Shown: positions 32,560 to 43,048 of the stretch, piece after piece
Position numbering within the stretch: position 1 is the stretch's first letter
Layout: every line of letters begins with the position of its first letter
Assembly: GCA_951812925.1 (NCBI GenBank)
Contig: OX638371.1
Location: forward strand, 36,678,101-36,742,100
Direction of reading: 5' to 3'
Length of the DNA: 64,000 bases
From: Calliopum simillimum
Lineage: Eukaryota > Arthropoda > Insecta > Diptera > Lauxaniidae
The notes under the pieces: model-generated
Told to the model about the DNA's origin: nothing
Databases searched by the model: none
The model's input: only the letters and a program-made list of their open reading frames with translations
Made by a program: the position numbers and the translations under genes

Positions 32560-34222
32560 AATTCTTTTAAAGTTTATTTGTGCTTCAATAAATTAAACAA
32601 TCACTCCATTTCAGGAAACCACAACCACAGTAGATGACTCTGAGGAAATCGAAAATATTGAAGATGAAGTTGGTCAAACTGAAAACATTGAACAGGAGAT
32701 GCAACACACTCATGACAACAAAACAAAACAACGAATTGAAAGTATTGAGAATGAAATTAATGACGATTTAGACGACTCTGATGATGAAAACTCTGAACTC
32801 CATGCAGACGGTTTGGTTGGCAAATTAAAGTCTGCACGTTTGAGAGAATTAGAGGCACAGTTGACTCAACAGCAAATGGAAGAAGAACGCAGGTAACATA
32901 ATCATAAATTTTAAAATGTGAAGTTTGAAATCGCCTTATTTGTTCACAGAATTGAACGCGAACAATTATCTGCGATTTTTGAGTTATTAAAAAGACAGGA
33001 AACCGAATTAAATATGAAAGAAATTGACGAATCTGAATTGGCAGCACAACTTCATCTCTATCGTTAATCCACAAAGTCAATAACATTAATATGGTTTATG
33101 ATGAAATGGATCGAAACCAAGTCAAATTCAGACAGTATGGCTTAAATAGCGGGCAATTTATGCCCTAATAGCATTGCAAACACATAGGAAAATGATCCGC
33201 TTTAGAGTAATACAGTGGATTGTTAATATAGTTAGCATCCTTCTAGACCTTTATGAAAAATAAATCTCTTACAGAAATCTGGTCTTGCACTATCGTGATT
33301 AGCGAGTTCAGATCTAGTTTGTGGTGTCATTCCTGGTGGTATTATAATGTAATTATATATGTAAAGACCAATATTATTAAAGAAGTCTGCACAATACAAT
33401 TGTGTTGGTAATAAGGTTTCAAATTAAAATTGATGCAAATTATGCCTATTTTGTTATTACACTGTTTGATACAACTTTACTAAATTGAATAATTGTGTGT
33501 TTTTTGAATTACTTATTCTATTGTTACCAAAACTGCTTAAGGGTATTAGAATCTAGCTTATTAGGACTTTGAGATATCCTAACTTTAATGTGCGAAAAAT
33601 ACGGTTTTAGTCATATCTGATGTTAAATGCCAAGACAAGACGATTTTTTAATTAACTTCTGTACTTCGTTTCTGGACCCACCACAGATCCATCATCAGAC
33701 ACGTTTGCTGATATGGAGAAGAACTTTCAAGCATACCATATTTACCTTTTTTAGAATCACAACAAACTGAAAATTAAAACTTAAGCACAAAAATTACTTC
33801 AAATCGCAAAATAACCACAAAAATCAAATACTTATTTTAAAATGCCAGAATATTTTCAGTCCTTAATGTCGATAGATAATTTTCATGAATTATTTGAGTT
33901 CAAACACGTGTGCAATATATAATAACAAAAAAAAAATCCATTTACATAATCGGGGTATATAAAAACTTCTTGGACGTCATATTCTTATATTGTTGCTTCC
34001 AATTTATTTATTTGTACTCATTCCTTACTCGTGTATGTATCTTAAAATATCGTGTTTTTAAATGCAATTGTTACCCACAAGTCTTTTGACAAATAAAGCT
34101 AGAAATAAATTGGATTCTTAAGTATTTATCATATATAATAGTATATAATATAGTTTAAGTAAACATTGTAAGTATATAAATATAACCGAGTTGCAATGTA
34201 AATATATAAATATATCAAAGTA
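32560..34222 (+). repeat. Direct duplicate of the MXRA7 3' region
   Basis: Repeats 25267-26929 at a constant offset of 7293 bp with nearly complete identity. It joins abruptly to gypsy leader sequence at 32560, with one base of overlap at the junction. Confidence 0.95.
32615..33067 (+). pseudogene. MXRA7-like gene copy lacking exon 1
   Basis: Exons 2 (32615-32892) and 3 (32950-33067) are repeated with intact frame and splice sites. Exon 1, with the start codon and membrane segment, is absent because the duplication begins inside intron 1. It would not produce the membrane protein. It may not exist in the genome if the duplication is an assembly error. Confidence 0.85.
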
Positions 34223-34492
34223 TGTAAGGCACCATCCGTAAATAGCAAGCAGATGTAGCATGCGACAGCTGTGGCAAAGCCATTTATGCAGAAGCCGAGC
34301 ACACGAAGAGAATCAGTTTAGTTTTGTCGCGAACATCAAACAAAGCAGTCGTCCGTTGCAAGCGTGTCATATTAATAATCTTTCTTTTGTTAATTTTATA
34401 TTTAATTGTCTGAATTACCTTTTTATTTCTTTTTATTAATAAATTTAACTATTAAACTATAACCCTAAATTACCGACTCGACTATCCTTACA
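34223..34492 (+). repeat. Third gypsy LTR, flanked by AGTA on both sides
   Basis: 270 bp, TGTAAGG to CCTTACA. AGTA precedes it (34219-34222) and follows it (34493-34496), the pattern of a solo LTR or of the true right end of the element. Confidence 0.95.
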
Positions 34493-34722
34493 AGTATGAA
34501 CTTATGTTTATATCACTAATGGCGGCGCATGAACAAAAAATAATGAAAATGTGGAAGACATCGGATTTCCAAGTACAAAAAAAAAGCCAAATTGACCTAA
34601 ACAGTTCAAATTTTAAGCATGATAACGCTGCGAAGAATAACGCCCTAAGTCGACTTAGGGTTTGGGTGTTCAAATATATGTGTACTTAATATCAACTTCC
34701 GATCACAAAATGTGGTAGAGCA

Positions 34723-36796
34723 ATATCGCGACCTTAGAACAACAGGGTTCTATCTACACTCACATCACTTTCGAGAAATCTATGTTTGGATATTTCGTGT
34801 CGTATAACTTTTATGAATTGATTTTAATCACAATGTTATTTATACTACAAGCATTTGATTGTCGCGAGGATTTCATTGATACTAAAATAATTAAAATACG
34901 TTGCCTAGTTAATAAGGAATTTAAGTTTAAAAAAATTGTTAGAACTTTGTTGCTAAACGATAAGGTACTTGAAATTGAGAAACAAGGTTCTAACTGCCAG
35001 ATAGAACTTTGTGTTTCTGTAAGATTTTTTTTTTTATTCAGATAGAACTTTGTGTTTCTGTAAGAGAGCAGGCAAATAAGATAAAATCTTGTAATTTTGT
35101 TAAACAAGCCCCGATTTTGAGCCGATATGGCTTATTTTGTTAGTAATTGGACTTAGAAAAAACCAACACCTAAGATTTATGCAGTTTCTGAAAAATGGTC
35201 GAAAAACGGTTTTCGAAAAAATTACATACTTTTATGTATCATTTAAATCGAGTATAACTTGTTAAATAAAAGTTACACGAGGCCAGTTTGTATCTCATTT
35301 TGAAGAAGAAGAATAGTACTTACTGTTTCATTCAATAGAAAAGAGAAAAACAATTTTGTGCGTCTTCTAAACAACCTCAAAAATCGTGTTTTTGATCATT
35401 TTTTTGACATTTATGATAGGATATCTCTGAAACCATATAAGATATAGCAACTCTGATGCCAGATTCGGATTCAGCGTTGGCAATTATATCGAAAATGACT
35501 ATCTTTGATTCGATTTCTTAAATTTTCCAAAACCGTTTTTCGACATTTTTTCAGAAACTGCATAAATCTTAAGTGTTGGTTTTTTCTAAGTCCAATTACT
35601 AACAAAATGAGCTATGTCGGCTCAAAATCGGGGCTTGTTTGACAAAATTACATGATTTTTTCTTATTTGCCTGCTCTCTTACAGAAACACAAAGTTCTAT
35701 CTGGCACACAGTGCGTTGAGCCCATACAAGCAATGGTCAAAAATAGAAGGAGTGGTTGGATATCGATGAAATTTGGTACTATAAGTAATTTGAGGTCGCT
35801 GAGCTCAAAAATGATCTCAGATTTGTTGTAAACTTTATAGTTTTGCTAAAAACCAGGTATTTATTACGATTTTCTTAAGGTCCATATATAACGATGATGA
35901 AAAAGTAATGTTTGATGTTAACAAATGAAATGTACGTAGTAGAAATAATTTTTTTGTACTTTTGGGACCATTTGTGTTCATAAAAACAAAAAAAAAATTT
36001 TCAACATAAATTTTATATTTCATACAAATTTTTCGTTTTAAGCATTTTTTAAAAAAAGAAAATAAATATTTGTAGGACGAAGTAGGAAAAGTTATTTGCA
36101 GTTCTTGATTATATAGAATTCGAACTAGTAGATTAAGAAAAAAAACGGCACTTAATTTTATAAGATTTGTTTTTTTTTTTTTTCATTGAATTTGTCAATT
36201 TCTGAAGTTTTTCATTTGATAATATCGTGTATTAAAATCACTACAATATACATCAAATTATATATTTTCCAAAATTTTTTAGTTTTATTTATTTACTCAA
36301 ATATTATTTATAATAAAAAACTTTACTTCGCTTAGTTTAATCAAAACACAAATTTTTGATAATTATTTGTTTAAGAGAACCCAAAACGAAGTGAATAAAA
36401 CATGATTTTTTTTGAAAAATATCTCAACTTTGAAGTGTCACAGCGTAGCCAAAACTGAGTTTTTCCCCTAAATATTTTGTTTTTATTTTACTGATACAAT
36501 TACCTGTCGATTGATACCAATATTATTAGGTTTCGAGTCACAAAAAATTTTGATTTTTGCCCACTAGCCAACGCAGTGTGTGGCAGTTAGAACTTTGTGA
36601 AATTAATTTTAATTTGAATATGTGCAGATAGAACCTTGAGCATCTCAATTTCATTAATTATCTCAGAAACTATACGAGATAGAAATATTTGAGTGGCGGT
36701 AATCGAAAGAGCGTGGTCTATTTAGTACGAAGCAATATATAACTCAATTTCACAAAAAATGTCAGTTAGAACCCTGTTGTTCTAAGGTCGCGATAT
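34723..36796. mobile_element. 2.07-kb element with 30-bp perfect terminal inverted repeats
   Basis: The left end (34723-34752) begins ATATCGCGACCTTAGAACAA. The right end (36767-36796) is its exact inverse over 30 bp. Inside are a second inverted repeat of about 200 bp per arm (about 34990-35220 and 35515-35705) and many scattered copies of TAGAACYTTG-like motifs, some near the ends. There is no transposase ORF. It is a foldback-like non-autonomous DNA transposon; class undecided. Confidence 0.8.
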
Positions 36797-37038
36797 GTAT
36801 ATACTGTTTGAAGAGATGCGTGCAAGAATGGCGTAATGCTACTTGGGGCATAAATCAGTTCACGGTAGGAAAAACGGTTTTTACTCAAAACCAAATAGCC
36901 CAGGAAAATTAGACGAAAAAAGAGCTGCTGTGCGAAATAATTCCAAGTGAATTTTTTTTCACCGGAATTGTCTTTATTAAAGCATGATGAATAAAGAGAA
37001 AAAAGTCCATAGAAGTCCATTGTGCGCATAAAAAGTTG
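36797..37038. repeat. Repeat fragment recurring inverted at 39622-39800
   Basis: The segment containing TTCACCGGAATTGTC, GAAGTCCATTGTGCGCATAA and AAAAGTTG appears inverted at 39622-39800, where it reads AACTTTTTATGCGCAAAATG and continues with AATTCCGGTGAAAAAATTCA. No ORF of interest. Confidence 0.55.
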
Positions 37039-37337
37039 TTCAGGCTCAAAGGTCGCTAAAATCAGTTTTTTGCAAATATCTCGCAACGCAAACTTTTATA
37101 GAAAAATTTTTCTCCACAATTTGTAACGCAGGAAATTTCGTATGTAAAGATGTAAAAAATGTTGTCGTGCAGCTTATAGTTTATGAGATAACACAATTTA
37201 AAAAGTTGTGCACAGTTGTTATATGAAAATGCTACGTATAAGTTGTTATTAAAATATCTTACTTTTAAAATTGCGAATACTCTTTAACGAGGAGTCGTAC
37301 AAAAAAAAATTAAAAATTAGCGACCTTTGAGCCTGAA
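37039..37337. mobile_element. Small MITE with 21-bp inverted ends
   Basis: The ends TTCAGGCTCAAAGGTCGCTA and its inverse (ending GACCTTTGAGCCTGAA) bound 299 bp of AT-rich sequence. No coding capacity. The target duplication is unclear. Confidence 0.7.
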
Positions 37338-39621
37338 TCTTCTCTTCTTATACGAGATAAAATTGTATGTTTGTTTGTTTGTTTGTTTGTTTGTTTGTTT
37401 GTTTTTTTGTACTCAATATTTTTTTCTCCATTTCGAAAAAACTTGGTATAGTGATATAGATATTAGCATACAATGAAGAATGAGCTAGGCTTGAACTTTG
37501 TAAATGCTCACCAGAGGCCATGGCATCGCATTAAATTTTAAATTTGATATGGTCATAACTCGCAAACCATACAAGATATTTGAATAAAATTTGGTGAGAA
37601 GGTACGGTTTAATATTGCCTTGAAACAGACAAAAAGTGGGCGGGATCGAAGAAGTGCCACGCCCACTTTTTAGCCATTGAAAATTTTGATTCAATATTGC
37701 TCGAAAACGACTCCAACAATTTTAATGAAAATTTAGGAGAAGTTACCCCTGCAAACAAGTATTAATATGTTATATGCCGTTATATTGGGAAAACTCGGTG
37801 AAGGGCGTGGCACCGCCCACAAAAATATAATGCGCTATGAAAAGAAAACTATTAAAGCAATCTTTCTGAATTTAACTATAGGGAGTCTACTTGCTATTAG
37901 AAACCTACGACCTAAAAGAAGGCAAAATATCGCCGTTGCGCTTGGAACCTCCCATACAAGCAAAATGCGTTAAATGCTATTTCTCGCAAATTTTACAAGG
38001 TATTTCAATGAAATTTGGTATGTAAGTACTGCTTAATAATACCTTGTAACAAAAGAAAAGTGGGCGGGATCGAATAAGTGCCACGCCCACTTTTTAACCC
38101 TTGAAAATTTTGATTCATTATTACTCGACAACGACTCCGACAATTTTGATGAAAATTTAGGAGCTGTTACGTCTGCAAACAAGTATTAATATGTGATGTG
38201 CCGTTATATTGGGAAAACTCGTTGAAGGGCGTGGCATCGCCCACAAAAATAAAATGCGCTATAAAAAGAAAACTATTAAAGCAATCTTTCTGAATTTAAC
38301 TAAAGGGAGTCTACTTGCTTTTAGACACCTACGACCTGAAAGTAGGCAAAATATCGAAAGTGCGCGTGGAACCTCCCATACAAGTAAAACGCATTAAATG
38401 CTATTTCTCGCAAATGATAAAACATATTTTGATGAAATTTGGTATGCGGATCTGGATCAGGAGTATCTAAAGCATAACAAAAATAAGACTTTGTTTAATA
38501 GTTGCCACGCCCATTTTTTTTATCAAAATAAAAATTTTGGTTAATGACTCAGGCACAAAAAAAAAAATGGAATGAACTGTTTAATTCTTATATGCAGTCT
38601 TATGGTTTTTTTGACGCTAAGTCCGTCTTCATCAGCAGAACTGTCATTATACCTGCAGGATTTTGAAATATCCTTGCTTGAAGTTGAAGAAAACGCAGTG
38701 TTCAGTCTTACAGCGTAGCTTCAAGAAAAGGTAAAATTCTTTTTTATTAATAGCATCGAATAGTTACACTCTTCCTTGTCCAAAAATCTTCTCGGATTTT
38801 TCCAATGGGATTTTTATGAAGTTAGTTTATTGACTGTTTTTTATTGCTTGTATAGTACTAATGAAAGTACCAACGCGCTTTTTCTAAATTGAAGTATGAT
38901 AATTTTATATTGAACTAATTAAACAGTCATTTTTGCAATTTTTCAACAACAGACGAAAGCAAGTGTTAACATGGAAATTGATTACATATGTTTCGGCTAC
39001 TTCCACATACATATTTATATATTTTCATATATAAACATGTATATAGCCTCATCAGATCAGTTTTAGTTAAATCTTGCCAGAAACCGTACTCGAACCCGTG
39101 ACTCCGGTTTTCTAATGAAAGAGAACGCGGTGCTTAAGCGATTGTGCTATAGGCCACGAGTAAACTCTCTGAGCAGGATCGCCATTATGCATAACTCATA
39201 AGGCTCACTAGCGCCGTCTGTTGTGAAAAATTGCCAAATTGTTAGTTGGTAACACACTCTGGTTTTGAGACATGCTACGCTAGCTACAATTTTTATTTTC
39301 CGAGTTATGATCCTTTGAAGATAAAATATTTCAGCCGCCATACAAAAGACGAAATATTTTGGGTGCGTGGCATATCCCATTTATTTATTTTAGGGCATTC
39401 TATTTCACCAAAAAAAAATTTTAGTTTTTAATATTTTTCTTTACCATTCAATACTTTCCGAGTTTTTCTTATTATTATTCTCATCGGTTTATTTATCATT
39501 TTGAAAGCATGACCGTTAGAAGTGAAAAGATACAAGTTTCATAACAAAAAAAAGCTATGAATAAAAACATCGACTAAAATAAAAGATTAGATTGTTGACC
39601 GAGCAGGGATCGGTCTCCAGG
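37338..39621. repeat. Dispersed repeat with tandem ~424-bp units (copy 2)
   Basis: It opens with TCTTCTCTTCTTATACGAG and a (TTTG)n run, then about two and a half units of about 424 bp (CCACGCCCACTTTTT at 37657 and 38081). The non-tandem part follows (TTATACCTGCAGG; AAGATAAAATATTTCAGCC). It matches 21769-23331 but carries about 500 bp extra (about 38860-39290), including a tRNA-like segment. Confidence 0.8.
39080..39160 (-). repeat. tRNA-like (SINE head-like) segment
   Basis: On the minus strand TAGCACAATCG fits the A-box TRGYNNARNNG exactly. GGGTTCGAGTAC, about 40 nt downstream, is close to the B-box GGTTCGANTCC. It starts GTGGCCTATAGC like a tRNA 5' part, but no full cloverleaf with a paired acceptor stem is apparent. 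Likely a tRNA-derived SINE head inserted in the dispersed repeat. Confidence 0.5.
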
Positions 39622-40989
39622 TACTAACTTTTTATGCGCAAAATGGACTTCAATGGACTTTTTACACATTATAAACCATGCATAAGTAAATATAATTCCG
39701 GTGAAAAAATTCACTTGGAATTTTTTCGCAGAAATATTCTAATTTTCCTGCCTAACGAAAAAAATTTTTTAAAATTTTTTCAGAATTTTTTGGAACATTT
39801 TTAGTACAATTATTTGGGAGAATTAAATGATGTCACCTGGAAAGTTTGCGGGGTTTTTGCAAATAAGTTATTTTATAGATTTCGATGTGCTCTTTCAGAA
39901 TTTCAACTTTCCTACCTCGAATCGTGTTCGCTCGCGCCGCCATATTGAAAAAATGGCGCCCAAAATCAGTTTTTTACAAATATCTCTTTATCGGTTACAT
40001 GCGGAACAATATTTTAGCTTATAAAATTTTCTATTGTATAACAATGACCTTTGAATGGTTTTCGTACGACTTATAACTCAGGAGATATCCTAATTCATAA
40101 TTTAAAAAAAATTAGTAAATTGTGCATGCCGCTTATGAATAGGCACAGTGATGTGTTGAGCTTAAAATTACGATAACTCATGAACAGTGAGTCACACGTT
40201 TTAAGTAGAAATATTTTTTTATAGAAAATTACTTGCAAATTTGATTTTTTTTTTTTCAGATGTTATAGGTCATAGGAGATATTTTTTAAACAAACCTATA
40301 ATTTATAAAAATATATCAAAATATCAAAATAGCTCCAAAACGATTCGTCCTAGAATAAAAATTGTTCATGCATTTCGTAGAACGTTCAATTTCCTATAAG
40401 AGTCTTTTCGAACTGTTTTTTCGTCCGACTTACCGTTCATGAGATATCGCGTCTTGAAATTCATTCAAAATTGAACATTGTACTTGGCACTTGCCGCAAA
40501 AATGCAGGTTCTAAGAACAGAATTGATGGCACTATCGAATTCTCCGATCAAAATTACTTTAAAATAGTTTTTTTTTTTCTGTTAACACGTTCGTTGGCAA
40601 AAATGAGATTAGTTGGCCAAAACGGTGTTTTTGGGATTGTTCCTAAAAACAAAATGTTACTTTTTAACTCTGATATTTATTTCATATGTCTTATAACATT
40701 CCAAAGAAACATTGTAGTTAAGCCCCCCACACTTTTCTAAGCCTTCGTGTATATAAGACGGAGAACATACGGGCACTTGCAATTGAGCTAAAGTGGCTCA
40801 CAACTTATTTCAACCAGCAACTCGACAAAATTTTAAACGAGTATAACTTTTAAACAAAATTAAATATCAAAATGTGTAAAAGAATAATTACAAAAATATT
40901 CTTCCTTGTCCCACAGCGCTGGAAAATAGAACTGAGGTACAAAAAATTATCTCGCTGCTTATTTCTCTAAGGCAAGCTCTCTAGTGATG
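39622..40989. other. Repeat-derived intergenic DNA
   Basis: It starts with the inverted copy of 36797-37038 and continues as AT-rich sequence, with phrases (AAATCAGTTTTTTACAAATA) also seen near 37050. No gene recognised. Confidence 0.45.
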
Positions 40990-41258
40990 AATTACCCATT
41001 TACATCTTTGGTAGTATGACTTGAAGGTTAAATAAATTTACAAGAACCTCTTTGTAAGTAAAACAAAATCAACAAAACCGTTTCGCTGTTGTTAAAGAGC
41101 ATGTTAAAAAAGGCTTCGGAATCGAAAATGTTAAATTTTGACTCATCCGCGAATATAACGTTCTCCTGGTTTTGCTGATTTTGTTTTATTTACAAAGAGG
41201 TTCTGTAAATTTGTTTGACCTTCAAGTCATACTACCGAAGATGTAAATGGGTGATTTG
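40990..41258. mobile_element. Foldback MITE, ~95-bp arms
   Basis: The left arm reads ATTACCCATTTACATCTTTG, then GTAGTATGACTTGAAGG, AACCTCTTTGTAAGTAAAAC. The right arm (41163-41258) is its imperfect inverse (AAGAGGTTCTGTAAATTTG, then CCTTCAAGTCATACTACCGA). Short central loop, no ORF. Confidence 0.75.
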
Positions 41259-43048
41259 GCACTGCATGGCTTGACTAAGTAACTAAGTAATGGTAAACCT
41301 CATTAGCTTATTTTGAAGCCGATCGATTTGGGTTTTCCTAAATTTATCGTACAATTAGTTGCGTTGAAAATATTGTTTACTGTAGTTCTTTCTTTATCAA
41401 GCACTCTATTATTGTGTGGAATGCGTTTTTTTATACTGTTAATTGTGTGTTTTGTAATTCGTAGAGTTTGAAGTACTCCTTCAATAAAATTATGATATTT
41501 CTTCGGTAGTCATATCTATTCGTCGGAAATTAAAAAAGAAATTTGAGTTTCGGATCGAGTAAGTGATCCCAATTTACGAATTTTGAATTCACGTCGAAGC
41601 AATTCGAATTCAATGATAGCACTTTCGTAGATTTCACGAAATTCGTATTAGGATTCAGTGATAGAGCTGAATTAAAAATTGTTTTTTTTTTTTTCTTCGG
41701 CTGACCCACATCATAGTATCAATAGAAAATTTGTTCCCCAATTTTGTAACTCAGAAAATTTCCTTTAGAAAGTGGTGGAAGTTGTTTTCACATAAAATGT
41801 GTATAAAATGCTTTAGTCCCGGGACTGATTCCGGGATTGCGTTTCAAAATCTAGAAAATCCAGGGATCAGTAGATGACGCGTGGACAGGGACATATGAAA
41901 AGCAGTCAACGTTGCATTTGACAGTCCTTCTTCTTCAGGATGTGTGGGACCTTTAAGATATTGTCCCGAATAAGACCCTGAAGTACATTCAGGCCTCTAA
42001 ATGGGTCTTAAAACACAAGAATAACAGCACATACTCTTTAACGGCTAGATGGAGGCCGTTACGCAGTTGCTGTAGCGGCATGTGCTCCTTACATCAAAGT
42101 AACGTTTCTCGAGAACTCTAACCTTGACCTCCCGGTTCGAAAGTGACTTAATTTTCCCGATAGTATTTTCATGTGTATGAAATAGAGGCGTGAACAGGCT
42201 TAATTTTTGAGGCCCGGCACGGCACGAACCCAGAACAAGCACTTGCAAAAAAGCCCGGGTCTGCACGAATATTTTTTTTTTAAAGCCCGGGCCCTTCCAG
42301 ATACTACCATATTATTACATATAAACTCCAGTGTCATTCTGAGCCCCACATTTATACATTATTTTGCATATTTTTATGTAAGAACAGCATTTTTGACAAG
42401 TTTGAGCTTATCAAACTTCGTGTGATTTACTTTCCTTTACGTGCTTTTGTGGTTAAGACCGATAATTGATTTCGAGGCCCAAGCCCGTTGCCGGAGACTT
42501 AACGCCTGTGTCCACTTCGAGTATGAATTCTTATTCATTATTCTCAAATTTTAAAAAGGAAGTTTACATATCTCATTCATCAGTGCCAAATAAATTTCGG
42601 AGATATGAAGATTTTTGTTTTTGGGTTGTGGCAGCGCCCATCTTTCCAATTTTGTAAGGTCAGTGGACATATATTGACAGTTCTGAATAACAAAAATTTA
42701 ATTTTGAATTTAAGACGTCAGGGTGTATTAAACCGTGCACTGTCACTGCTTAGAAAATAGTCCACCCAAAAACCATTCATGGTGCTTAAAAAATTTTCGC
42801 TTCAAGATCCGAAAAAATGGCTCAATACAATATCTTAAAATTTTTAAAAAATTATTTCTTTTTATTTTATTTATTTTTTGTCGAACATAATTATTAAGTA
42901 TACAAGCGACCTCAGCAAGGGCCGTAGTTTTAAATAAAAAACGTTCCATTAGAGTGTTAGTTACCTATTGAATAGTTTTTATAAAATACATAAGAATATG
43001 AATTAGCAAATTTGCATTTATAACTGACGATATTTGTGACGGGGCTTT
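41259..43048. other. Intergenic DNA downstream of Rpn1
   Basis: A GC-richer patch with repeated GCCCGGG and CCCGGCACGGC motifs lies at 42210-42300. Otherwise AT-rich with no credible ORF. The Rpn1 3' UTR must lie in the last few hundred bases. I do not see an unambiguous poly(A) signal. Confidence 0.4.

Noticed and set aside
40767..40785. 19-bp exact match (TACGGGCACTTGCAATTGA) to Rpn1 coding sequence at 43244-43262
   Set aside because: Flanks do not align, so it is probably chance or a tiny insertion scrap. Not enough to call a pseudogene.
42210..42300. GC-rich GCCCGGG cluster resembling a transposon end
   Set aside because: No matching inverted end or target duplication found within several kilobases.
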